Shown here piece by piece: positions 56,128 through 64,000 of a stretch of 64,000 nt of DNA. Position numbers and translations under genes: made by a program. Origin of the DNA: Salinicola endophyticus. Lineage in GTDB: Bacteria; Pseudomonadota; Gammaproteobacteria; Pseudomonadales; Halomonadaceae. The notes under the pieces were generated by a model. It worked only from the letters and a program-made list of their open reading frames with translations, searched no databases and was not told the DNA's origin. Location: contig NZ_PZJO01000010.1 of NCBI RefSeq assembly GCF_003206575.1, positions 95,019 to 159,018 of the forward strand. Reading direction: 5' to 3'. Position 1 is the stretch's first letter. Every line of letters begins with the position of its first letter.

Positions 56128-57510
56128 TCAGAACGCGCCCAGCCAGCGCCACCAAAGATAGTCCAGCGGCCACAGCAGCACGATGGTGATCAGTGCCAGC
56201 GGCAGGGTGACCCGGATGGCGTGGCGCAGATCCACCCGGGCGGCGAGCAGGCCGACGATCAGCGGTGGCGATTGATAGGGCAGCACGATGGTCGAGAAGC
56301 CGAGCACCTGGATCATCACCGCCGCCTGTGGCGACCAGCTGGTGACCTCGGCCAGCTGCGGTGTCAGCGGGGTCATCACCGCAGGGATGCCCGGCAGCGT
56401 CGCCAGCATCCCCAGCAGGGTGGCGAGGCCGGCGAGCCAGCCGAAGTTGCCGGCATCCGCGCCGGGGGCCAGCGGCAGCACCCCCAGCAGATGTCCGGCG
56501 AGTGCTGCGCCGACGCCGCTGGCATGGGCCAGGGCGCCGAGGCTGACGATCCCGGCGACATACAGAAACGGCTCCAGGTTCATCTGCGCCAGCGGCTTGG
56601 GCGGCAGCAGGCCACTGCCGGGGTAGAGGCACACCAAGGCCACCAGCATGCCGATCCAGGCCGGCGAGATGCCGTGCCAGGCATCGGTCATCCACATCAC
56701 CACGGCGAATGCCAGCAGCGCCACCATGATCAGGTTGGGACGCCCCTCGGGCAGCGTCGGTGCCACCGCCGACGTCTGATGCGGCCCCGGCGCAGCAGGG
56801 AACAGGCGCAGGATCAGGCCCAGCATCAGCAGCCACTTGAGCAGGCCCAGCACCGGGAAGTGGAGCAGGAAGTAGTGGCCGTAGCTGGGCGAGAAGCCGA
56901 GTACCGCCTCGCTGGTGCCCATCAGCACGTTGTTGGGTACGTTGGCCGGGAGGATGGCGAAGGCGGGGAGGAAGCTCGACATGATACCGCTGAGCAGAAA
57001 GCCGCTGCGTGCCGGGTCGCCGGGGGCGTAGCCCAGGCGCTCGACCAGCGTCAGCATGATCGGCGTCAGCAGCAGGATGCGACCCATGGAGGAGGGCATC
57101 ACGAACGACGCCAGCAGTGCGGCGAGACCGATCCCGAACACCGCCTGCGGATAGCCCGAGGCCAGATAGGGGCCGATCCGCACCGCCGCACGCTCGCCCA
57201 GCCCGGTGTGATTGATCGCCGCGCCGATCACCATGCCCGAGAACACCAGCCAGGTCGCCGCCGACTCGAAACCCGAGAAGGTCACCGCCGCGGGGGCCAC
57301 CTTGGCGGCCATGCACAGGGTGAAGAACACCAGGGCGGTGAGCCACTGCGGCAGCCAGCCGGTGGCCCACAGGCCGATCCCCAAGCCCACCACCATGGCC
57401 GCCCGGGTCAGCGGCGCCAGCCCCGCGCCCAGCAGGAGGGCAAAGACCGTGAGCACGGCGAGCGCGGCGACGGTGTGACGCCACGCCAGCGGCGGATGGG
57501 CTGAGGACAT
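56128..57510 (-). CDS. DASS-family anion symporter (SLC13/CitT type)
   Basis: The 460-residue inner-membrane protein has about eleven or twelve transmembrane segments. The family signatures are VMPSSMGRILLLTPIMLTLVERLG and the late LAEVTSWSPQAAVMIQVLGFSTIVLPYQSPPLIVG (broken). Such transporters move dicarboxylates, tricarboxylates or sulfate with Na+. The ATG at 57510 has AGGAG upstream. It is divergent from the TIM-barrel isomerase gene with a 183-bp gap, and the two may act on one catabolite. Confidence 0.85.
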   Translation of the reverse strand: MSSAHPPLAWRHTVAALAVLTVFALLLGAGLAPLTRAAMVVGLGIGLWATGWLPQWLTALVFFTLCMAAKVAPAAVTFSGFESAATWLVFSGMVIGAAINHTGLGERAAVRIGPYLASGYPQAVFGIGLAALLASFVMPSSMGRILLLTPIMLTLVERLGYAPGDPARSGFLLSGIMSSFLPAFAILPANVPNNVLMGTSEAVLGFSPSYGHYFLLHFPVLGLLKWLLMLGLILRLFPAAPGPHQTSAVAPTLPEGRPNLIMVALLAFAVVMWMTDAWHGISPAWIGMLVALVCLYPGSGLLPPKPLAQMNLEPFLYVAGIVSLGALAHASGVGAALAGHLLGVLPLAPGADAGNFGWLAGLATLLGMLATLPGIPAVMTPLTPQLAEVTSWSPQAAVMIQVLGFSTIVLPYQSPPLIVGLLAARVDLRHAIRVTLPLALITIVLLWPLDYLWWRWLGAF

Positions 57511-57693
57511 GCAGGGCTCCTGGGCTGTACGGACACGAGGCGACGGGCAGTATATCAGCCCGCTGGGGCCGGACCGCGCCCACCTTTGCGCCCTCGGCCG
57601 CGCTAGCGGCTACGCTGATAGCCTGGGCGCCGGCGGTTCCGCTGCGGGGCGCCATCCGCGATATCGGAAATGCCCGTCATGGGAGGAGGAGAC

Positions 57694-58503
57694 ATGCGCG
57701 CCATGGCCACGCTGTGCCTGAGCGGCGAGCTGATGAGCCGGCTGGAGGCGATCGCCCGGGCCGGTTTCGGCGGCGTCGAGATCTTTGTCGACGATCTGCA
57801 GCGCGATACGCACAGCGCGCGGCGCATCGGCGAACACTGCCGCGATCTCGGGCTCGCGGTGGTCGCCCTGCAGCCGTTCCGCGACGCCGAAGGGCTCACC
57901 GGAGAGGCCCACCGGCGCATGCTCGACCGCGCCGCACGCCACTTCGACACCCTCGCCGACCTGGGCGGCACCCAGCTGCTGGCGACCAGTACCACCCTGG
58001 CCGAGGCGCGCCCCGAGCTGACGGCAGCGGCCGACAGCCTGGGCGAGCTGGCCGAACGGGCTGCCACGCGCGGCATGACCATCGCCTATGAAGCGCTGTG
58101 CTGGGGCCGGCATGTCAACGATTACCGCCAGGCGTGGGAGGTGGTGACGCTGGCAGACCATCCGGCGCTGTCGCTGGTGCTCGACAGCTACCACGTGCTG
58201 GCCCTGGGGCTGGAGCTGGAGACCCTGGCTGCGCTGCCGGCGGCGCGGATCGGGCTGGTGCAGCTGGCCGACGCGCCGGCACCGCTGCGTGAAGATCTGC
58301 AGACCGTCAGCCGCCATCGGCGCGCCTTCCCGGGGGAGGGAGAGCTCGAGGTCGAGCGTTTCATCGCGGCGCTGGCGCGCACCGGCTATGCCGGGCCGAT
58401 CTCGCTGGAGGTGTTCAGCGATGTGCTCGGCGTGATGCCCACCGGAATGACCGCGCTGGCCGGCTGGGAGCGGCTCGAACGGGCGTTGCAGGCAGCCGGC
58501 TGA
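57694..58503 (+). CDS. TIM-barrel sugar-phosphate isomerase/epimerase
   Basis: The 269-residue protein belongs to the xylose-isomerase-like TIM-barrel group. Features are TLCLSGELMSRLEAIARAGFGGVEIFVDDL (broken) at the start, the metal-binding glutamate in ITIAYEALCWGRH context near residue 132, LVLDSYHVLA (Asp, His) and LVQLADAP (barrel strand with His-site partner), and SLEVFSDV (Glu) near the end. The substrate is unknown; hydroxypyruvate or sugar-acid isomerases are in this group. GGAGGAGGAG precedes the ATG at 57694 closely, so this start is chosen over 57670. Confidence 0.87.
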   Translation: MRAMATLCLSGELMSRLEAIARAGFGGVEIFVDDLQRDTHSARRIGEHCRDLGLAVVALQPFRDAEGLTGEAHRRMLDRAARHFDTLADLGGTQLLATSTTLAEARPELTAAADSLGELAERAATRGMTIAYEALCWGRHVNDYRQAWEVVTLADHPALSLVLDSYHVLALGLELETLAALPAARIGLVQLADAPAPLREDLQTVSRHRRAFPGEGELEVERFIAALARTGYAGPISLEVFSDVLGVMPTGMTALAGWERLERALQAAG

Positions 58504-58539
58504 GGGCGGCACGTCTCAAACCGTGGAGCGCCGTACTTG

Positions 58540-59490
58540 TCAGCCGGTGCCGAGCAGCCACTGGTTCGACAGCCAGATCCCCACCGCCAGCGTCAGGGCT
58601 GAGAGCAGCGTGGCCATCACCATCGCCGCGGTGCCCATCTCGGCGAAACCGTAACGTTGCCCCAGCAGCGGGTACATCGACAGCATCGGTGCGCAGGCGA
58701 AGACGATCGCGGCGGTGGCCAGCACCGGGTCGAGGCCCGGTATCAGCATCACCATCAGCGCCACGCACAGCGGATGCAGGGTCAGCTTGGCCAGGGCGAT
58801 GCGGGTCACCCGCTTGACCATGCCGCGCACGCGCAGTCCGCACAGGGTGCCGCCGATCACGAACAGCGCCACCGGCGATGATGACGCCGCGAGCATCTCC
58901 AGCACCCGCGCCAGCGGCGCCGGCGGGTGCAGATCGAGCCCCGCGAGCAGGCTGCCGGCGGCGATGGCGAGGATCAGCGGATGGCGCAGGATGCGCAGCG
59001 CCACTGGGCGGATGGTCGCCCACAGGCTGCCCCGGGCCTGGCTTGCCAGCTCCGCCAGCACCAGCGCGGTGGGGATCACCAGCAGGTTCTCGATCAGCAT
59101 GTTCAGCGCCAGGGCGATGCCCGCGCTGGGACCGACCACCAGCACCGCCACCGGGTAGCCGATGAAACCGCTGTTGGAGGCCGAGGTGCCAAGTGCGTAC
59201 ATCGCCCGGCGCGCCAGCGGCGCGTTGCCGCGCAGTGTCACCAGGGCGAAGGTGAGGGCGAAGGCGAGCCCCGAGCCGAGCCCGTAGACGAGCAGGTAGG
59301 GGACGTTGAAGACCTCGCCCAGCGGGCGTTGCAGCAGTGCCTGGATCACCAGCGCGGGCAGCGCGATATTGATCACGTAGCGGCCCATGCCCTGGATGTG
59401 TGCCTTGTCCACGACCCGCTTGAGCACGGCCAGATAGCCGATCGCGAGCAGAATGAAGATGGGCACGATGGCGCCGAAGATGTGACTCAA
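58540..59490 (-). CDS. AEC-family transporter (auxin efflux carrier type)
   Basis: The 316-residue inner-membrane protein has ten predicted transmembrane segments in two five-helix halves. The N-terminus MSHIFGAIVPIFILLAIGYLAVLKR is typical. Such carriers (MdcF, MleP types) move malonate, malate or other organic anions. The start appears to be TTG 59490, without a clear ribosome binding site. It lies between the TIM-barrel isomerase and the IclR regulator. Confidence 0.88.
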   Translation of the reverse strand: MSHIFGAIVPIFILLAIGYLAVLKRVVDKAHIQGMGRYVINIALPALVIQALLQRPLGEVFNVPYLLVYGLGSGLAFALTFALVTLRGNAPLARRAMYALGTSASNSGFIGYPVAVLVVGPSAGIALALNMLIENLLVIPTALVLAELASQARGSLWATIRPVALRILRHPLILAIAAGSLLAGLDLHPPAPLARVLEMLAASSSPVALFVIGGTLCGLRVRGMVKRVTRIALAKLTLHPLCVALMVMLIPGLDPVLATAAIVFACAPMLSMYPLLGQRYGFAEMGTAAMVMATLLSALTLAVGIWLSNQWLLGTG

Positions 59491-59588
59491 GGCGGGGACT
59501 CGAAGAGGTGGAGAGGATCAGGCTTTAGACTTAGGTCGAATAGCATGATCCTCGGCGACGTTCGGGGCAAGTGCGATCGGTGCCGGGG

Positions 59589-60371
59589 TCAGTTGACCTG
59601 GGTCGCGATCTGCGCCGCCTTCTCGCGCAGCAGCGGCAGGAAGGTCTCGGTGAGGGTGGCGAGCTCGACGCGTGCCGCATTGGTGCTGACGTTGAGTGCG
59701 CCGATCAGCTCGCCGTGGGCGCCGAAGGCGGGGATCGCCAGTGAGCGCAGGCCGGAGTCCAGCTCCTGGTCGACCACGCAGTAGCCCTGCTCGCGGACCC
59801 GGGCCAGGCAGTCGCGCAGCGCGGCCTTGTCGGTCAGGCTGTGCTCGGTATGGCGCTGGAGGTTGACCCGTGCCAGGAAGGCGTCGTGCTCCGCCGCCGG
59901 CAGCTGGGCCAGCAGCACCCGGCCCATCGAGGTGTAGGCCGCCGGCAGCCGCGTGCCGATCGCCAGTGAGATCGACATCAGCCGGTGTGGCGCCGCCGAG
60001 CGCGCCACGTAGGTCACGTCGTCGCCGTCTAGCACGCCCATCGACGACGACTCGCCGGTGGCCTCGGTGATCGCCTCCAGATGCTGCTGGATCACCGTGC
60101 GATAGCCGTTGGAGGAGAGAAAGGCGTAGCCCAGCTGCAGCGCCTTGGGCGCCAGCTCGAAGGTGCGCTGCTGCTTGCGCACGTAACCCAGCGCATGCAG
60201 CGTGAGCAGAAAGCGCCGCGCGCGGGCGCGGTTCATGCCGGTCTTGGTGGCGACCTCGCTCAGCGTCATGCGCGGTGTGCGCTGGTCGAAGGCCAGAATC
60301 ACCTCGAGCCCGCTGGCCAGGGCGGTCACGAAGTCGCGATCCTCGGGGGTGAGCGTCTCGTCGGCATCCAT
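59589..60371 (-). CDS. IclR-family transcriptional regulator (PcaR/PobR type)
   Basis: The 260-residue regulator has an N-terminal winged helix (about 15-75; MTLSEVATKTGMNRARARRFLLTLHALGYV, broken) and a C-terminal GAF-like effector domain (about 85-255; HLEAITEATGESSSMGVLDGDDVTYVARS, AYTSMGRVLLA, GYCVVDQELDSGLRSLAIPAF). It belongs to the aromatic-catabolism group of IclR proteins. GGAAGAG precedes ATG 60371. It is divergent from an ABC-importer operon, its probable target; the AEC transporter gene lies downstream on the same strand. Confidence 0.9.
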   Translation of the reverse strand: MDADETLTPEDRDFVTALASGLEVILAFDQRTPRMTLSEVATKTGMNRARARRFLLTLHALGYVRKQQRTFELAPKALQLGYAFLSSNGYRTVIQQHLEAITEATGESSSMGVLDGDDVTYVARSAAPHRLMSISLAIGTRLPAAYTSMGRVLLAQLPAAEHDAFLARVNLQRHTEHSLTDKAALRDCLARVREQGYCVVDQELDSGLRSLAIPAFGAHGELIGALNVSTNAARVELATLTETFLPLLREKAAQIATQVN

Positions 60372-60496
60372 GCTGATCTCTTCCTTCCATTCGCGAGGCG
60401 GTGTCGGTACCCCCATCTTACGCAAGGTTCGCTTGGCGAACATCCGTTCAGATCGCGCCGGAGCCCAGGGAGGCTATTGGCCTGCGCCGTATGCTG

Positions 60497-60540
60497 GTCA
60501 TGCTGCCGTCATGTGCCGGTCACGGTGCTGTCATGGTGAC
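60497..60540. promoter_or_regulatory. Four direct repeats with exact 11-bp period in the IclR/ABC control region
   Basis: GTCATG occurs at 60497, 60508 and 60530, and the one-base variant GTCACG at 60519, each exactly 11 bases from the next. They lie in the 244-bp gap between the divergent IclR gene and ABC operon. The spacing puts them on nearly the same face of the helix, as expected for cooperative regulator binding. GTCAC (60519-60523) and GTGAC (60536-60540) also form an inverted repeat. Confidence 0.5.
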
Positions 60541-60615
60541 GGAGCAGGATTCTTGGCCTGTCAAAGCATGCCTGATCGGCTGCCGCGACTTCCCCGACCC
60601 GCCTGGAGCCTGCCG

Positions 60616-61731
60616 ATGAATGCCTTGCCTCGCCGCCGTCCCAACCCGCTTTCCTGCCTGGCAGGGTCACTGCTGTTGACTGCCATGGTCTCCAGTGCCG
60701 CCCAGGCGGCACCCTCGCAGCAGCTGATCGACGCTGCCAAGCAGGAGGGCATGCTGACCACCATCGCCCTGCCGCATAGCTGGTGCGGCTATGGCGAGGT
60801 CATTGCCGGCTTCGAGAAGAAGTACGGCATCAAGGTCAATGAGCTCAACCCCAACGCCGGATCGGGCGACGAGTTGCAGGCGATCAAGGCCAACAAGGGC
60901 AATACCGGCCCCCAGGCGCCGGACGTGATCGACGTGGGCCTCTCTTTCGGGCCGGTGGCCAAGCAGGATGGCCTGCTGCAGCCCTACAAGGTCTCGACCT
61001 GGGACTCGATCCCCGATGACGCCAAGGATGCCGAGGGCTACTGGTACGGTGACTACTACGGCGTGCTCGCCATGGGTGTGAATCGTGACATCTACCCCGA
61101 GTCGCCGCAGAGCTTCGCCGATCTGAACGCCAGCGAGTACACCAACGGCGTGGCCCTGGCCGGCGATCCGCGCACCGGCAACAGCGTCATGATGACCGTC
61201 TACGCCGCCGGGATCGCCAACGGTGGCAAGGCGGGCGCCGATGCGCTCAATGCCGGTATCGCCTATTTCAAGCAGCTCAAGGACAAGGGCATTCTGGTGC
61301 CGGTCAATGGCACGGCGCAGAACATCGCCCAGGGCACCACGCCGATCTACTTCGATTGGGATTACAACCTGCTGGCGATGCGCGACAAGCTCGACGGCAA
61401 CCCGCCGATCGATGTCGTCGTGCCCAGCGATGCGGTGGTGGCGGGGGTCTACGTACAGGGCATCTCCGCCTATGCGCCGCACCCCAACGCGGCCAAGCTG
61501 TGGATGGAGTATCTCTACTCCGATGAGGGTCAGCTCGGCTGGCTCAAGGGGTACTGCCACCCGATTCGCTTCAACGATATGGTCGAGCGCGATGTCGTGC
61601 CGCAGGCGCTGCTCGATCGCCTGCCGCCGGCGGAGAACTATCGCAAGGCGATCTTCCCCACCCTGAAGGCGCAGTCCGAAGCCAAGACGGCCGTGGCCGA
61701 TAACTGGGCGCGGGAGATGGGAGTCCAGTAA
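60616..61731 (+). CDS. ABC importer substrate-binding protein
   Basis: The 371-residue periplasmic binding protein has a Sec signal (about 1-31, AAQA). The mature part begins APSQQLIDAAKQEGMLTTIALPHSWCGYGEVIAGFEKKYG (broken), typical of the group with iron, polyamine, thiamine and 2-aminoethylphosphonate receptors. Other phrases are DVGLSFGPVAKQDGLL and GVALAGDPRTGNSVMMTVYAAG. The ligand cannot be assigned. ATG 60616 is chosen for its GGAG upstream and signal peptide. It is the first gene of a four-gene ABC operon. Confidence 0.85.
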   Translation: MNALPRRRPNPLSCLAGSLLLTAMVSSAAQAAPSQQLIDAAKQEGMLTTIALPHSWCGYGEVIAGFEKKYGIKVNELNPNAGSGDELQAIKANKGNTGPQAPDVIDVGLSFGPVAKQDGLLQPYKVSTWDSIPDDAKDAEGYWYGDYYGVLAMGVNRDIYPESPQSFADLNASEYTNGVALAGDPRTGNSVMMTVYAAGIANGGKAGADALNAGIAYFKQLKDKGILVPVNGTAQNIAQGTTPIYFDWDYNLLAMRDKLDGNPPIDVVVPSDAVVAGVYVQGISAYAPHPNAAKLWMEYLYSDEGQLGWLKGYCHPIRFNDMVERDVVPQALLDRLPPAENYRKAIFPTLKAQSEAKTAVADNWAREMGVQ

Positions 61732-62624
61732 TGGCGCACCGCCTTCTCCGGGTGCGGGCAGAGGGGGCGAACCTGATGGGTTCGCCGCTGTGGCGCTGGC
61801 TGGGCCTGCTGCCGTTCGCGCTGTTCGTGCTGCTGTTTCTGGTGCTGCCGGTGCTCTATCTGGTGCAGGGGGCTTTTCAGACCCCGCAGGGGCAGTTCAC
61901 CTTCGATAACTTGCGCGCGCTGGCGTCGCCGACGATCGCCAGCGCCTACTCGCTGTCGATTCGCCTCAGCCTGGTCTCCGCCGGGCTGGGTGCGCTCGGA
62001 GGGCTGCTGGTCTGCTATGCGCTGGTGCATGGCGGCCTGCCCTCCTGGCTGCGGCACGCCTTCACCACCTTCTCCGGCGTGGCCTCCAACTTCGCCGGCG
62101 TGCCGCTGGCATTCGCGTTCATTGCCACACTCGGTCGGCTGGGACTGGTCACCGTACTGCTGCGCGATCTGTTCGGGATCAACCTCTACGCCAGCGGCTT
62201 CAGCCTGTTCTCCTTCTGGGGGCTGGCGCTGACCTATCTCTATTTTCAGCTGCCATTGATGCTGCTGATCATCACTCCGGCGATGCAGGGGCTCAAGCGC
62301 GAGTGGCAGGAAGCGGCCGAGAGTCTCGGCGCCAGCCGCGCCCAGTATTGGCGCCGGGTCGCGCTGCCGGTGCTGACGCCGTCGGTGCTGAGCTGTTTCA
62401 TGCTGCTGTTCGCCAACGCCTTCGGGACCCTGGCGACGGTGGTGGCGTTGACCGGTGCCAACTTCCCGGTGGTGCCGATCCTGCTGTTCCAGCAGATCCG
62501 CGGCAACGTGCTCTACAACCCCAATCTCGGTTTCGCACTGGCACTGGGGATGGTGGCGATCATGGTGGTGACCAATCTGCTCTACTTCGTGCTGCGCGCC
62601 CGCGCCGAGCGGTGGCAGCGATGA
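61731..62624 (+). CDS. ABC importer permease 1
   Basis: The 297-residue inner-membrane permease has six transmembrane segments and the EAA loop EAAESLGASRAQYWRRVALPVL near residue 198. Its ATG overlaps the stop of the binding-protein gene (TAATG). It forms a heterodimeric channel with permease 2. Confidence 0.92.
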   Translation: MAHRLLRVRAEGANLMGSPLWRWLGLLPFALFVLLFLVLPVLYLVQGAFQTPQGQFTFDNLRALASPTIASAYSLSIRLSLVSAGLGALGGLLVCYALVHGGLPSWLRHAFTTFSGVASNFAGVPLAFAFIATLGRLGLVTVLLRDLFGINLYASGFSLFSFWGLALTYLYFQLPLMLLIITPAMQGLKREWQEAAESLGASRAQYWRRVALPVLTPSVLSCFMLLFANAFGTLATVVALTGANFPVVPILLFQQIRGNVLYNPNLGFALALGMVAIMVVTNLLYFVLRARAERWQR

Positions 62625-63478
62625 GGCTCGGCAAGGGGGCGCCCGTGACACGCTGGCCGCTGCTGTCGTGGAGCATCGTGCTGCTGGCGGCGGGCTACTT
62701 CCTGCTGCCGCTGTATGCCACCTTCCAGTTCTCGCTGGGCATGCAGCGCGGCGAGCTCAGCTTCGCCGCCTATCACTGGCTGTTCGGCAGCGATCGCTTC
62801 CTCGATAGCCTCTCCTATTCGGCGGTGGCTTCGCTGCTGGCCATTCTGGCGGGGACGCTGCTGGTGGTGCCAACGGTCTACTGGGTGCGGCTGAAACTGC
62901 CCCGGGCGCGTGGTGTGGTCGAGTTCGCCAGCCTGCTGCCGCTGATCATTCCGCCGATCGTGGTGGTGTTCGGCTATATGCGTCTTTACGGCGATGGCTC
63001 GCTGCTGCCGCTGACCACCAGCGATGGGCGCCTCGATCTGCTGCTGGTGATCGGCTATGTGGTGCTCGCGCTGCCCTATATGTTCCGTGCCGTCGATACC
63101 GGGATGGCGGCCATCGATATCGTCACCCTGACCGAGGCGGCGGAGAGTCTCGGCGCCTCGCGCTGGCGTATCGTCGTCAGCGTGATCTTTCCCAACGTGC
63201 GTTCGGCGATCGTGGCCGGCGCTTTCCTGACGCTGTCGATCTCGCTGGGCGAGTTCGTCATGGCGAGTCTGTTGAGTCGCCCCGCCTTCGGCCCCTATCT
63301 GGTGCAGATGGGGCAGGACTACGCCTACCAGCCGGCGGCGCTGGCGATCCTGGCCTTCGTCATCACCTGGGTGTGCATGGCACTGATGCAGTTCTTTGCG
63401 CTGCGCAAGCCGGGGCAGCGTGTGCTGCCGCGGCTGTGGGCAGGGCGCGCGACCAAGAAGGAACGGGAAGTCTCATGA
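62621..63478 (+). CDS. ABC importer permease 2
   Basis: The 285-residue permease has six transmembrane segments and the EAA loop EAAESLGASRWRIVVSVIFPNV near residue 178. The ATG at 62621 overlaps the stop of permease 1 by four bases. Its own stop overlaps the start of the ATPase gene by four bases. These overlaps indicate a tight operon. Confidence 0.92.
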   Translation: MRLGKGAPVTRWPLLSWSIVLLAAGYFLLPLYATFQFSLGMQRGELSFAAYHWLFGSDRFLDSLSYSAVASLLAILAGTLLVVPTVYWVRLKLPRARGVVEFASLLPLIIPPIVVVFGYMRLYGDGSLLPLTTSDGRLDLLLVIGYVVLALPYMFRAVDTGMAAIDIVTLTEAAESLGASRWRIVVSVIFPNVRSAIVAGAFLTLSISLGEFVMASLLSRPAFGPYLVQMGQDYAYQPAALAILAFVITWVCMALMQFFALRKPGQRVLPRLWAGRATKKEREVS

Positions 63479-64000
63479 GTTTTTTGCAATTGCAGGCCCT
63501 GGGCAAGCGCTTTGGCGAGCATACCGCCGTCGCCGGGTTCGATCTCGAGGTGGAGCAGGGGGAGTTCATCGCCTTCCTCGGCCCCTCCGGCTGCGGCAAG
63601 ACCACGGTCCTGCGCATGATCGCCGGTTTCGAGACGCCCTCCGCCGGTGTGATCCGTATCGGTGACGAGGAGGTGACCCGGCTGCCGGCCAATCGCCGGC
63701 ATATCGGCATGGTCTTCCAGAGCTATGCGCTGTTTCCCAACATGAGCGTCTACGACAACGTCGCCTTCGGGCTGAAGATCGCCGGCATGGCGAAGCGCGA
63801 GATCGATGTCCGGGTGCGCGAGATGCTGGCGCTGATCGATCTCGAACCGCTGGCGGGGCGCTATGCGTATCAGATGTCGGGCGGCCAGCAGCAGCGTGTC
63901 GCCCTGGCCCGCGCGCTCGCACCGCGCCCCCGGGTGCTGCTGCTGGACGAGCCGCTGTCGGCGCTGGATGCCCGTATCCGCGTGGCGCTGCGCGACGACA
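63475..64000 (+). CDS. ABC importer ATP-binding protein (cut by window end)
   Basis: The first 175 residues of an importer ATPase of the PotA/FbpC/PhnT class are visible. Walker A is GPSGCGKTT at about 37-45, Q-loop VFQSYALFPNMSVYDNV, signature MSGGQQQRVALARALAPRP and Walker B VLLLDEPLSALDA. The gene continues past the window edge. It completes the binding-protein operon and would energise both permeases. Confidence 0.93.
   Translation, partial: MSFLQLQALGKRFGEHTAVAGFDLEVEQGEFIAFLGPSGCGKTTVLRMIAGFETPSAGVIRIGDEEVTRLPANRRHIGMVFQSYALFPNMSVYDNVAFGLKIAGMAKREIDVRVREMLALIDLEPLAGRYAYQMSGGQQQRVALARALAPRPRVLLLDEPLSALDARIRVALRDD

Overview
The window is high-GC, gene-dense DNA from a gammaproteobacterium, most likely a halophilic or halotolerant member of the Halomonadaceae (Halomonas, Salinicola, Chromohalobacter group). 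This is inferred from gene content: a FabY-type ketoacyl synthase as in Pseudomonas and relatives, a complete osmF-yehYXW osmoprotectant importer, TmcA, MsrPQ and single-chain PurL. No rRNA, tRNA, CRISPR array, prophage or complete IS element was seen. Most genes are ordinary chromosomal genes with good ribosome binding sites. Where the longest open frame is clearly over-extended I moved the start, for example in fabY, purL, pepD, dps and glycerate kinase.

Layout. 1-8.7 kb: end of a membrane protein, tmcA, M20 dipeptidase, Vat-like acetyltransferase, App1 phosphatase, DJ-1/PfpI protein, rmuC. 8.7-12.0 kb: a two-gene chemotaxis unit of a soluble triple-PAS receptor and a triple-CheW protein. 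12.2-17.6 kb: dps, a MITE-like repeat, glycerate kinase, then a four-gene run of two lipoproteins, a DUF1007 protein and a His-rich NicO metal transporter, and a HIT protein. 17.8-22 kb: entericidin-like peptide, fdhD, an FdhF/YdeP molybdoenzyme and a small winged-helix protein. 22-24.6 kb: an SDR, a cut-off alpha/beta hydrolase, and an AT-richer islet with an orphan membrane protein and a truncated reading frame. 24.6-28.6 kb: the osmoprotectant importer in osmF-yehY-yehX-yehW order on the minus strand.

28.7-37.3 kb: I78 inhibitor lipoprotein, cytochrome b561, a pore-less voltage-sensor-like membrane protein, a hotdog thioesterase, a second MITE-like repeat, atoE-type transporter, and the minus-strand group fabY, coaD, yfhL, MATE exporter. 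37.6-46.2 kb: a TrmB-like methyltransferase, dacB, a META lipoprotein, GNAT, a secreted protein, TauE exporter, a divergent AraC regulator/alcohol dehydrogenase pair, tesB and tadA. 46.2-54 kb: diguanylate cyclase, mltF, purL. 54-64 kb: DUF2835, msrPQ, DASS transporter divergent from a TIM-barrel isomerase, AEC transporter, an IclR regulator divergent from a binding-protein ABC importer that runs off the window.

The most unusual items are: the 1.5 kb compositionally foreign islet (about 23.09-24.62 kb); a repeat family with terminal inverted repeats present as 133, 195 and 38 bp forms; the tripled PAS/CheW signalling pair; four direct repeats in exact 11-bp phase in the IclR/ABC control region; and the voltage-sensor-like protein with a long soluble tail.
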